Source: Paramacrobiotus metropolitanus (Eukaryota > Tardigrada > Eutardigrada > Parachela > Macrobiotidae). From it: a DNA stretch of 64,000 nt. Shown in pieces: positions 19,453 to 29,780 of this stretch. A program made the position numbers and the translations under genes. The notes under the pieces are model-generated. The model saw only the letters and a list, made by a program, of their open reading frames with translations, ran no database searches and had not been told where the DNA came from. Location of the stretch: positions 558,001-622,000 of the forward strand of contig NW_026570280.1 of the NCBI RefSeq assembly GCF_019649055.1. The letters are read 5' to 3'. The stretch's first letter is position 1. Every line of letters starts with the position of its first letter.

Positions 19453-19477
19453 GCGCATTTTGCGCGGGGTCTACTAG
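19453..19477 (+). repeat. Helitron 3' terminal hairpin and CTAG
   Basis: GCGCA-TTT-TGCGC stem, GGGG, TCTA, CTAG, then T. This is the usual order at Helitron 3' ends (hairpin about 10 nt before CTRR, insertion next to T). Confidence 0.8.
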
Positions 19478-19790
19478 TTACATTATATTAAATTAGGGAT
19501 CGCAAAAAAAAGAGTAAATGTATTATTACAATAATGTAAATTAGTGATCCCTAATCTTATGCATGATAAATACATGATGGTGCACCCGACCTTGATATAA
19601 GGAAATAAGTACAGTTACTACAGTACTAACTTGTTTTTCAAGCTTTCTTTTTTTAATTAAACAGCTAACCTTTATTAAGTATCATAGTCTGAGTACAAAC
19701 CAAGTACCACAACAAAATAGCATTTATAATTTGGTACAGATCGAGCCACTTCTGAAAAATACGTAGGTGTGTGACATGCAGGAGGAGGAA

Positions 19791-19994
19791 TATAGGGGGA
19801 ATTTAACTGCTGAGGCCAGCACTCGATCCCTGCACTTGATGCCGTCAGCCGCCTGGAGTGCGACGTTACGGCAGTACCTACGGTTAAATCAGGCGCGGTA
19901 CATAAGCACCATGTTTAGCCACAACGTAAAACACCAGCCGGCTGACGGCAGCAAGTACAGGGAGTGCTGGCCTCAGCAGGTAAATTCCCCCTAT
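19791..19994. repeat. 204-bp foldback element
   Basis: Two ~85-bp arms are near-perfect inverted copies: left TATAGGGGGAATTT...CTGCTGAGGCCAGCACTC, right its reverse complement ending CCCCCTATA. The arms enclose a short centre. A MITE-like hairpin; no coding. Confidence 0.8.
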
Positions 19995-20119
19995 ACGTAC
20001 TACGTGGTATTGCACCAAATATTCGACATCATCGACATTCATCGTGTAGTCGTGCACCTGTACAACGCACATTTGTGACCCGCTGTTGGCGACCAGACGG
20101 TTTATTCATGATGGACGTA

Positions 20120-20315
20120 ACAGCTGTCCATTCTGGCATTCGTCATTCATGGCGTATAATTTTTCGTTATACAGAGGTAGATTTTACGACTAAGCAGCGC
20201 CCTCGGCTAGTCGGCCCGTGGAATGCATCGACGCGATGCTGTCGCAGCATCCCACACCCCGACTAGCTTATTCTGTAACGCAATAAGTGTGTTGTGATCG
20301 CTCGGCGAGAATGCA
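20120..20315. repeat. Structured repeat, copy A
   Basis: Similar in order and sequence to 39020-39260. Stem GCTAGTCGG/CCGACTAGC (20206-20214 with 20259-20267) encloses hairpin GATGCTG-TCG-CAGCATC (20235-20251). A third stem AACGC/GTGTT (20277-20293) follows. It could be an RNA gene fossil or a small transposon. Confidence 0.5.
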
Positions 20316-21376
20316 TTACAAGGCATCGCGACGACAGAGGGCGGAATCATATACCGTTGTTGTGTCTCAAATGATAATTTTGGTACACGGTGGCATTCCA
20401 TGAATTACGGGCAACTCGATGGGGCGGAAGTCCAGTCCAGAGTTCAGATATCCAATCTTTGCATATTCCATCCGCAGGCCGGGCAGTGTTACTCACTTAC
20501 GCGTGACGGCGCGTAGGGCGGCCCCCGAAGAGGGAGAATGAGATGGAAAAAGCGCAACGGAAATAAAACGTAGTTCCATTCGGAGAAGAAAGAGGTGGAA
20601 GAATCTGCAGCGCGATGGCAGTACGCTGCGTGATAACCATCCCACTGAACGACGCTAGAAAACATAGTCGGCTTAAGCCGTTTATGAACGTTCGAAAACA
20701 CGGGAACAGGAAAACGACGGGACGCGACACCTGCTGTGACATGGTGCAGGTTCGGGCAGCCGCCGCCTCGGACTGCACGGAACCCGGTGTTACAAGAGAG
20801 ACGTACGAAAAAAGGCGAACTCAGTTCAGTGCAATAAAATACACAATTTTGACGGTCGCAAGTGATATACTGCGAGTGCATGTGCGAATCAGCCGATGAA
20901 AACAACACTGTCGGCAGGAAATCTGCGTAGATGGTATCGTTCTCCCGGGAGCTTTGTTTGTACACCGACTTTAGCCTTGACTGTTTTTATTTCTGCCAGC
21001 TTAAAGTCATTCTTTGCGTAACCGGCGCACCTTCCGCAAACGGTAAAGCACCGGTTAAACAATTTCTAGAAAATTTTGTCAGTTCCCAAGGTTTTTACTG
21101 CTTATGCAGAGAGAAGCTAAACCGCAAAGATGCCGAATGGGTTCGTCCCACAAAAAATTAAAACTTTTCCAAAATTCTAGCAGATCTGTTCTTCACCGAT
21201 CAACAATCATTAACAGAAAACGAGCATAATATGAAAAAAAATTCCGGTCAAACTAACTCAAAGTAACCCTTATTGCAATAAATAAAATGTTTATAAATAC
21301 AGGATGGTATGATTATGAAAACAATTTGCGCATTTCGACCGAACAGAAGCTAGCAATAATTTCTTGCTATGTGGAC

Positions 21377-21505
21377 GAAGAAACAGTATATTGTATAAAC
21401 ATAAAATGGCGTCGGTTACGTCATAAACTGGAGTTGGAAGCTGCACTTTCCAGCTGCAATTCCCGGTTGGACTTTATGACTACAGCTCCCAACTCCAGAA
21501 TATGA
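21377..21505 (+). repeat. P2 left terminal inverted repeat
   Basis: Starts GAAGAAACAGTATA and contains ATGGCGTCGGTTACGTCATA. It ends with a palindromic tract built from AACTGGAGTTGG and CAGCTCCCAACTCCAG. It matches the reverse complement of 35608-35736 at most positions. Confidence 0.8.
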
Positions 21506-21551
21506 GTTATCACAATTGTATAGTGTATGTCCATAGTGCATACTATAATAC

Positions 21552-21577
21552 TATATATATATATATATATATATATG
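21552..21577. repeat. (TA)n microsatellite
   Basis: About 13 TA units just inside the left end of P2. Confidence 0.9.
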
Positions 21578-21693
21578 TAGTTAAAATTTTATACAATAGT
21601 TAACTAATTACAGTCTTTCGGGAGGAAGTAAGTATTAAAGGCACCACGGAACGCATAAAATCTAGAAAAAAAAAACAAGTGACTTTTGTTACA

Positions 21694-21825
21694 ATGGCGC
21701 GCATTGTGTGTAAAAAAAACTTTTGCGAAGCCGTGGTGGGGACTTGCATTATTGTTATGTTAATTCTTATAATACTGCTGGAAGCATTTTTCGGAGCAAG
21801 CCACAGTGTCAGGACCTTTAATTAA
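21694..21825 (+). CDS. 43-residue membrane protein (P2)
   Basis: The ATG at 21694 (ACAATGG) opens a Lys/Cys-containing start, then 'VVGTCIIVMLILIILLEAFF', a membrane helix, ending at TAA. It lies between the left terminal repeat and the 3' end of the polymerase gene. Similar in size and design to P1 11146-11331, without clear sequence identity. Confidence 0.4.
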   Translation: MARIVCKKNFCEAVVGTCIIVMLILIILLEAFFGASHSVRTFN

Positions 21826-21853
21826 CAATTGCACCGCACTGGAAGTTGATGAT

Positions 21854-24800
21854 TTACTCAATCGAAACATCACCCCATGGGCGAGTGTTAAAATCAGAGT
21901 CAACAATTCTACGTTTTGAGTAAGTAAGTTTAAATCGTTTGTTAATTTCCGCCGACGAAACTTCCAGCTTGCGCTTATTGCGTGTTATGTTGAACGGATA
22001 ATTCACGGTAATTCCGCTTGGCTGGTCCGGTGGTGCCAGGCTTTCCAGTAGCATCTCTTTCAGGCTTTCCAGGTTTAGCTGTTTTTTCGCTTGCCGTGTC
22101 AATGTAAATCCCTTGACTTTTATCGTTTCACATCCAGTATTTGTCCGGTAAGCATAGCTTTTTGGTCCTGGGACAACAAAGAATTAACATTTTAAGTTGC
22201 TCGCATATTATTATCTAGATAATTATTCTTTTACCAAGCGCTACAAATTCGTCAATGTACTCGTCAGGCTGTAAAGACGAGGACAAATCATCCAAGCACG
22301 TTCCCGTTGGTGGATCGGGCAAATCGTCTCTATGGATGTAGAAAATGCTGTCTGCAAAATAAAGAAGTGGATGAGCAATTTGCCGATAATACTGTTTCGC
22401 GCGTTCACCTGTATCGTGGTATAACAAACGGTCTCCAACCATTTCCATGAATTTTAATAAGTGTAGCCGTGCGTACGCAGTCGTAAAAGCTGCGATAACA
22501 ACATTGGTCTTTTTGCTCGTCGCAATGTAGTCCTTCTTGGAGCGGTATTGAACTGCCATAACTTCATCGGTGACCAAATCGAACCCGGCGACTTCGTACT
22601 TGTTAGAAAACAAGTAATCATGGAATACCTCTTTCTTTTCCACCATATCCGTGTTGGATCGGTCTTCCTGTTGACCAAATTTTCCCCTGCAATGAGCGTA
22701 AAAATAATGAACATGCACAAATTAAATAAGTTCACATGTGTACCAAAACTATTTAGCATAAGCTTGCAAAGAGCTCTCAATGCGTCGTTTTTCGCAATAT
22801 TCTTTTATCCAGTAGAATATTTTCTTTAGCAAGGAATTCTTGAATATATCTGTCTTTTTCATCTTCCGTTTGACACTGTGGTGGATATCCAGAAGCTTCC
22901 GTTTTCAGCTTCAAAAACAGGTCAATGTATTCTCTGAATAAATACTGCATTTGTTCTGGATAGTGCCAAGCCGAGTATATTTTATCGATACGATAGCCAA
23001 CTTCTAATGCTCGATGAATTTCTGGAGTGCACCAAGTTCCTTCCAGAGCCCTGTCCTCATCATCGTGAGAACATGGTTCGTTTACGCGTTCCGTCACGCA
23101 TTTAGCGCATAAAGGAAAAGTCAGTTTATCAGTTTTGTAAGGTAGCACCGGTAAAAACAACGACGGTGGAGGAATGACGCGACATTTAATTATTCCAAAA
23201 TACTCTCCACAGGCGGAAAATCTTTAGTAATGATAACAGGCGGTCCCACCGGATAAGGTAGATTTTGTTAATATAAGGGTATTCGCTGATAACGTCGAGC
23301 GAATAGATTTTTCTCCAGGATCGCACTTGTGGTACAACTTGATAGCGTTTGTCCTGCCACCAGTAAATGCGTCTCGGGGTGCATAGGTTCTTCAATACCG
23401 GTCAACTGAATTATTTTCTGAAATTCCAGGTCAGTAGTGAGCCGGCTATCATAGTCGTGTTCCCAGATCGAAACTACGGAATAGCCCATAGTTTTGATAG
23501 CTTCAAGGCGTAAGGCAGTTGCTTTGTTGACTTCCTCCATTGGCCGTTTCAGAAAGGGATGCAGCGTGCTTTTTGTTGTGCATTCGCTGCAGCCGTGCCA
23601 CATACATCCTGCACAATACATTGAAGGTGAATTGCGTTTTGAATGTGATCGATAACATTTATATCGAGCTGACTAACCTAAAAACTCGTAAGCGGTTTTT
23701 GTATCCCGATCAAAACCATCCACAGTCCAGTGACCGATTCGATGCTCTTTTTGCAATTTTACATCATTTTCCATTTCAATCCAGCGTAGCCAACGCTCTC
23801 CTTTGACAGATGACTTTTTGCCCTGACCAGGAGGGCCGATCAACGCAATTTGGTTTTCCTTCAGCATTCGCGCTCTCCAAAAGTAATTGCACATGCCGGG
23901 TGTGGTTAGTCCAGACGCAAATGGGCATAATCCATCGGTTACCTGTTGGAAAAGCGCTCGAAATTTTTCGCACGCTTGTTGCAAAATGAGGACATCTTGT
24001 GAGCAATACCTAGAACGAATCGGATAAGTTCGATTCTGTAAATAGCATAAGGGTTTAGCTTACTTGATAAAGTGTGCATTAAAGTCGAATTTGTTCCTGG
24101 GACGGCGTCGCTCTTTGCGGTACCATTTCATGAAGCGCTTTCGTTCTTTCTTTTTCATAGACTGATAGCCATAGTCATGACGATCGGGCCAAGCAATTAT
24201 TTTATTCCAGTTTTCAGGCTTATTAAGTTTGTGTGGGAAATCTCCTTTGGTTTCTTGCAAACCAAATGCTTTCATAAAAATTTTTTAACGATGATGGTAC
24301 ATAGTTCATAGAGTCACGAAATTTTATTTTGAGTTTGGGCACGTCCATCTGCATAACCTTGCTCCCGTTGAAAATAAGCGGACGTGGAATAACGCCGTTT
24401 TCACGAGATAATTCAAAATGAAGTATCCATCAAATCCCTGAAAAATAAATTATCAATTTATTTAATAAAGAAGTTACTTAACGTGTTGACTTTCGCTACC
24501 TTCAAATTGTGCGCCATAAATGTGTAGCCACGGAAACGCTCACTGAAAATGAAATCGCCAAGTTCTTGTGAAATGTCGCCGTTAATATTACCGTTTTCTG
24601 GAAGAATAAATTTTTCATTTTTGTCGCGATCACCGCTAGGTTGACTTTAAATTCTCCACTCTCGTCTTGATATGTTTCCAGGTCAAAGTATGCCAGCTTG
24701 TCGTTATGGTGCTTGGCCTTTTCTTTATCCGTAAATTCCACGGGTTTCATATAACACACATGGTTTTCCTCCGGCATATAGAATAACGAGCAAGTCGCAC

Positions 24801-26130
24801 AAAAACCTCACCACATCGATGTTGCTGATCGTCAACATCTAGTTCGATTTCCTCAGCAATATCGTGGTCCTGGTCATTGTCCTCACCATGAATTGTATCG
24901 TAATTGGTCTTCATACGGCGATTTACCATAGAGACAAAGGTTTTACACTCACGGCAAATGAAAAAATTTGCGCAGATGGTGCTGCTCCCAGCTTGGTGTC
25001 TGTCAAAACAATCTTGCCCATAGAAATCGCGGTTACAGTCCAGACAGTGTATGGTTTCTTGCTTATTCATTTTGCAAGTTGCAGACAAACACTGGTGGCA
25101 CTTGAACTCGCAGCGGTGATACTGTCTTTGATCGTAGCCTTTCATGCAACGGTAACAGTAATAGTGGTGCTCAAAATAGGCCGGTAAAGATGTTAAAACA
25201 TCAAAATGTTGATCGTGATGCAGCAGCATAATTCGCTTTTCGCAGTAGGCGCCGCAGTAGACGATAGAATTTCCATGATCCACAGATACCACAATAAACT
25301 GATAATTCGGTAAAACTTCTTCAAAGCGGGAATATCTTGCACGTTGAATTCTCTGTTTGGCAGGTTGGCAGTCAACAATAATTCTTTTGTCTTCTGGTCT
25401 TGCAACTTTTGGTTCGGTAAAGCTTTGTGTACAGCTCTTTGTCGCCATCTGCATGCGCTTGTGCCACAACTATAGCCCTGGCCATACACAAACAGTCCGT
25501 ATTTCGAATCTGGGTAATACATCTTTTGTTGTCTAAAATCCGCTGCAACAATTTTGATACATTTTTTCTGCATGATCCGGATGGCAAATCAGTGTGCTGG
25601 ACTGACAGTTCAAATGATTCGTCTAGCAGAAAAGCCTGATTAGAGTTTAGAATCCGCCTTATTGTCGTCATCCACCGTTCAATTGTTATTTGGTCCCGCC
25701 GAATAGGTGGCATCCAAATTGGATACTGCAGAGCATTTTGATACATGCGGATTCGCACCAGGTTATGCGCTGGAATCGCAGCAATCACACTCTCCAGAAT
25801 ATCTTTCAAAACGAGTGTTATCGTTTTAACAGCATACTTGAACGATAGATTATCCAGCCCCGTCACTGTACATTTGTAAGTTTCGAACGAAACTGAAAAT
25901 TTCTGGGAATATTTTGCTCCGATATTTTCGAGCACATAATAATCTTTAATGTCATTCAAGTCTGGATCGACTTCGTCAGCTATATTCAAAGCTGGCAGAT
26001 CAGCTCGTGGTACAGTATAATTATGATCAAGAAGAGCATAATCATGATTGAAAAGTGCGGTATCAGCAAACTGTGGGTTACTAGTACAGGCGTTAGAGTT
26101 GCCCTGTACACGATCAGGTACTTGCGTCAT
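21854..26130 (-). CDS. pPolB: Protein-primed DNA polymerase B with introns (P2)
   Basis: The N-terminal region ('ALQYPIWMPPIRRDQIT', 'TIERWMTTIRRILNSNQAF') is typical of animal Polintons. A Cys/His-rich cluster follows (about 24750-25300: 'YYCYRCMKGYDQRQYHRCEF', 'CLDCNRDFYGQDCFDRH'). The exonuclease motif is 'YFDLETYQDESGEF'. Then 'FGLQETKGDFPHKLN', the palm motif A 'DVISEYPYIN', motif B before a 57-bp intron, and motif C split by a 57-bp intron. Introns seen: 22168-22234, 22352-22408, 22687-22743, 23609-23677, 24010-24063, and one starting after 'MAHNLK'. Apparent frame breaks: motif B T4 (22745-22748), T4 at 24398-24401, A5 at 24801-24805. The ATG at 26130 ('MTQVPD') is chosen. Confidence 0.88.
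22352..22408 (-). other. 57-bp intron splitting polymerase motif C (P2)
   Basis: On the minus strand, GTGAACGCG...TTTTGCAG. It has no stop codon and a length divisible by three, so unspliced RNA stays open but inserts 19 residues into the catalytic motif. Same site and phase as 1105-1161 in P1. Confidence 0.75.
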
Positions 26131-26263
26131 CGTAAAGACGAGCTCTGGCAACGTGATTTTACTAGTCTCAAAGATGCACCCAAGATACTCAGATTATATA
26201 TGAATAAATTCCGCTACAGCATTTTTGTTATCATCTGAATTTCCAAACAGATCGCTCAATGAT

Positions 26264-26992
26264 TCATGCGCTAAAAATGTCAGGCATGTTAATATCCGCG
26301 ATCCTTTTTTGTTCAGTGCGGTCCTCACCGGAAATGAATACAGCTCCACAACGGATGCAGCACCTGTTACCCTGTTCATCTGCAATTTCGTAAACCTTGT
26401 CAGAAATGTTTTAAAAAGAACATCAAAATTTGAGCACGTACCCGAATAGTAATTTAGATCTGGTCTTGAAATTCGACTGCGCCATCGTCGATGATGACGA
26501 ACGCCAGTGTCGGGGATCGGCATGCGGCAAAGCAAGCATTTTTGGAACTTTTAGATACTGAGTCAGCATCCAGTTTGAGTAAGCCTGTGCTTTGTTGGGA
26601 CTGTAGCATCTGTCATTGCATAAATCGGAAAAGCGCGGGCAGCCTAACGAGTCCAAGTTGATGCAATCAGATTTTAATAAATCCTGGATAATACCGCACT
26701 TTTCTGAACCTTTCGCATAGAAAACAACGCTTAGGGGGTCTTTAACGTTTTGCAGATAGTTTCTGAACGCTCGATTTATCTGAATCTCCAGGTCCGAGAA
26801 AGCTTTAACAAATATTTCATCGACATTCGTGGAACTGATGCCGTACTTGCTAACAATGTAATTATCCGGAGGAAGCAAAAATCGGGTGTAATATAGACAA
26901 TGGAAATCAACAGAACTAATTGCCAGTTCCGTTATAATTGACTTCTCATTACGATTATACCATTTGATGTCCACAACAATTCGAAAAACCAT
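26264..26992 (-). CDS. Stand-alone KG-EK/GCP domain protein (P2)
   Basis: Carries 'VVDIKWY', 'VVFYAKGSEKCGIIQDLL', 'INLDSLGCPRFSDL' and 'NKAQAYSNWML'. It aligns with the N-terminal domain of both TBP fusions ('FYAKGLEKC', 'NLEDSGCP' and 'LSKAETFANWL'). The downstream part is in other frames and ends in a zinc-like 'RCCIRCGAVF' segment before TGA 26264. Possibly an RNase H-like nuclease family, but no complete acidic triad is seen. It lies between the polymerase and protease genes. Confidence 0.55.
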
Positions 26993-27219
26993 TCTGCTTC
27001 GCCAAATAGAAATAGATGCAGTAAGGAAAAACTGCTATGAAGCACATGTTTTTGGCAAGACCACGAGTACAAAATGCGATGTCCTGTTTATATTTCGAAA
27101 CAAAACATCCACATGGCAGCGCAATGTTGCTGTAGTGTAATATTTTGTTGCACTGCAATTTGTTGCGGTACAAAGTAACTACACCTACACTCATACGTAA
27201 GGGTTTGGATGGTTAGATT

Positions 27220-27742
27220 TTATTGCATTATTTGACGGAAAACAGACTGAATTATCATAGAGCGATCACGAATTACAGTGTTCAAATCAAAATATTGATT
27301 AATATAAGCACAAACCATTCGATCATTCGACGATTTGCTATTGGTGAACAAATGAATAAGAGAGGTAAATGACTCGCCGGAGCATCGTTTTAGAATAAAA
27401 AAGCAGCAGTACTGTCCGCACACGGTACTCCATTCCATTTGTAAACGATGCGCTTGCGAAATAACTAACTCGGCGTTCTTGCAAAAACTTTCAATATGGA
27501 TGCCGTAAAATCTCGGTTCGTGACCATAAGAGTCAAAATATTCCAGTTTTCCCGGGACGTCCTGGTAGAACGCCAACCAGTGCGAGCCTGGCTTTGCAGT
27601 TTCGTCAGTATTTGACAACGCATGCCCATGGCAGCTTCATTGGCAGGGACGGTGGTAACATGTCCGCAGCAAATACACCAATAAAAGCGTCTTTCGTCAC
27701 GGTACTTGAACGTAGCACGTGGTCGATTTCAGCAGTGTCCAT
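27220..27742 (-). CDS. PRO: Adenain-like cysteine protease (P2)
   Basis: Catalytic His in 'GSHWLAFYQ', acidic residue in 'EYFDSYG', nucleophile in 'STVCGQYCCFF'. A one-base shift in a T3/A3 run (27611-27613) separates the first ~45 residues (ATG 27742) from the catalytic part. Homologous to P1 4133-4645 along its length. Confidence 0.88.
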
Positions 27743-27812
27743 TTTAGTGCCGATCTGCATTCAAAATAAAATCTGAATTTTTTTTTTTCTACACTTTGTC
27801 CTGTAAACAACG

Positions 27813-27843
27813 GGCGACCGAGAGCGCGAAGCGCTCGGTCGCC
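27813..27843. repeat. GC-rich hairpin in the protease-MCP spacer (P2)
   Basis: GGCGACCGAGAGCGC, loop GAA, then GCGCTCGGTCGCC; a two-base bulge. It lies in a 235-bp spacer that is 16 bp in P1, surrounded by GC-rich sequence unlike its neighbours. It could be a terminator-like structure or the remnant of a small insertion. Confidence 0.6.
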
Positions 27844-27977
27844 AGTATTCCACATCCATCACGATTCTCTTCAGCGTCAAAGGGGCCGACGGCGCGCCCA
27901 CCCCGCTGGCGACCCTGAAGCTTACCGCGCAGGCAACAACACGGCATTTTAAGTCTTACAACACTTACGTTAGGTTT

Positions 27978-29308
27978 TTACGCTGTAAAATCTGCAATTA
28001 GCTGGCGATGTGAATTGACTTCAATAATATTATCGCACACCATCATCGTAATGGCCATAATTGGTTCAGTTAATTGGGCGGCGAACTGCAGGCGGATTGA
28101 TAGATTTCCTTGGCGCACGGTGCTCATCGGTCCCTGGCCTGTCCGTGAAGGTGTCAGATCGAATCCCCAAATAGCAAATCCTTCCGCAAATGCTTTACGG
28201 TCGAAAGGCAGCGCCCCGTCCGGTGCGTGCAAGCGGCCGAGCGTCTCCAACAGACCGTCATATGATTGCAAATAATCACCCGTGGCGAAATTTGGTCGGT
28301 AGGCTTGTGCGGGATACGACTGTCCGTCGATTTCGACACTTATATAGTTGAGATTGAAATGTTCAAAGTTAAACGGATTACCTCGGCGCAGCTCGTGAAA
28401 ACTCGAGCTTTTTACAAATCCCACAAAAACACATTTGGGTACTGCTCCAATATGTAAATTAGCCAGCACTGTGCTCTGAATCATACCAATATCATTAACA
28501 CGCATACACACTCGCTCAATAGGGTATTTCACAGTCTTTGTCGATAACTGGGCAGTAAGCGCAGACAAATATGCCGGATTAGGCACAAAGCGTTTGACGT
28601 ACAACCGCGGATTGCGAATGTATGCTTTAAAGGTATCCACTGGAAGATTGGCATATGAACGCAGGTAGAATTCCGGCTTATTCAAAATGAGGCGCACATG
28701 TAGCGGTACACCGGTGATCAAATTTTTCCCTGCTGAAAAATGTCCGTACATAATTTGGCGCTGAACGGGACGTACTCGTTGGTCACAAACATAGCTTTTC
28801 GCGTTACTTCTCCAGCGTTATTGGCATGATCTTCTAGGTACCCGGGAGTGTCTATATAAAATCCAGCACTTGTTGCCTGGCTTTTAGGGCAGCCGGTGTG
28901 TACCCCAACAAATTTTTCAAGTACGCTCGGTAGGCATATAATGGGGTGGAATTAGTTATCAGGCGGTTGGCCATTGTTACCTCTACCGAGCTGAATATAG
29001 AATGCGCAATCAAGTTCACTGGTGCTACCAGATCCGTGTTTTCAATATGCGTAGCCGCACCAAGTCCTGCAATTTGCTTTTTGATTGCAATATCCATTTC
29101 TAGCGTAATTTCCGGTAGCACTAGCAGCGCCGACGTTGAAGGGGAATGTAAAGGAAATTTCTCCAGAACTAATTTCTTCTGTTTGCCCTGATGTTGGTAG
29201 AATGCGTTCTTCTTCTGTCCGCACAAAATCCGCTAGAGTGGCCGGAACGGAGAATAAATCCGACTCGACCTGCATAGCTGGCACGCTTCCTTCCAAAATA
29301 AAAGCCAT
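27978..29308 (-). CDS. MCP: Major capsid protein (P2), frame-broken
   Basis: The N-terminus 'VPAMQVESDLFSVPATLADF' parallels P1. The C-terminal 257 residues are intact, with 'VKYPIERVCMRVNDIG', 'ISVEIDGQSYPAQAY', 'YDGLLETLG' and 'FDLTPSRTGQGPM'. At least two frame changes lie between about 28750 and 29150. The ATG at 29308 is chosen because it matches the P1 start; it follows the pVI-like gene by 1 bp. Confidence 0.85.
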
Positions 29309-29309
29309 T

Positions 29310-29777
29310 TTAAAATGCGTCCTCAAATTCTCTTGGGGGAATCCGTTTAAGCCGTTTAAGTCGGAAGGAAGGTTTCTTTATCTTTTTTGTCCTGTTGTGC
29401 TGCTGCTTGAGCCGTTTGATGCCTCCTTGCTGTTGAGGTTGCGCAGTTAACGCTTCCGAAATTTTCTCTCCTACCTTCTTGGATGTTTCACTTAAAACTG
29501 TTGTCGCTGCGTCGCGTAAGTGGGGCTTTGCTGCTTCCATTGCTGCTCTGGCATGTGGTGCCGCTGCTTTAATAACCGGGGCAGCAAAATGCGCTAATTT
29601 ACTAAACATTGCGCGCAGGAAATTAGGTAGCATAAATCCGCTGCCATTTTGCATTAAACTCCCGCGATAGCGTGTCATGACGGCTCCATAGCCGTGCTGG
29701 CTACTAGCGCCCGTGGCGGCCCCCGCAAATAAATCCAGATAGAACGATGGTGACGGCTCAAAGAGGATTACGGGCAT
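29310..29777 (-). CDS. Small pVI/pX-like virion protein (P2)
   Basis: 155 residues, intact. 'RYRGSLMQNGSGF', then an Ala-rich amphipathic helix ('IKAAAPHARAAMEAAKPHL') and a basic tail with 'RLKRLKRIPP'. Same order and neighbours as P1. Confidence 0.7.
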   Translation of the reverse strand: MPVILFEPSPSFYLDLFAGAATGASSQHGYGAVMTRYRGSLMQNGSGFMLPNFLRAMFSKLAHFAAPVIKAAAPHARAAMEAAKPHLRDAATTVLSETSKKVGEKISEALTAQPQQQGGIKRLKQQHNRTKKIKKPSFRLKRLKRIPPREFEDAF

Positions 29778-29780
29778 TTT

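Larger units (their letters stand above)
14499..19477 (+). mobile_element. Helitron (autonomous-type, degraded)
   Basis: A rolling-circle transposon with a Rep-helicase gene (14499-19252). The 3' terminus is recognisable: hairpin GCGCA/TGCGC (19453-19465), then GGGGTCTA and CTAG at 19474-19477, followed by T. The 5' TC end could not be fixed and probably lies between 14343 and 14499. It lies between the two Polintons. The gene has a frame break, a nonsense codon and a local duplication, so this copy is probably inactive. Confidence 0.85.
19478..21376. other. Repeat-rich spacer between Helitron and Polinton P2
   Basis: No recognisable gene. It holds a foldback element (19791-19994) and one copy of a structured repeat (20120-20315). 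A 76-codon open frame at 20931-21161 is unrecognised. Confidence 0.5.

Noticed and set aside
20931-21161. 76-codon open frame as a gene
   Set aside because: No domain, no partner exon and no conservation visible; a CTGCCAG 3' splice-like site is the only support.
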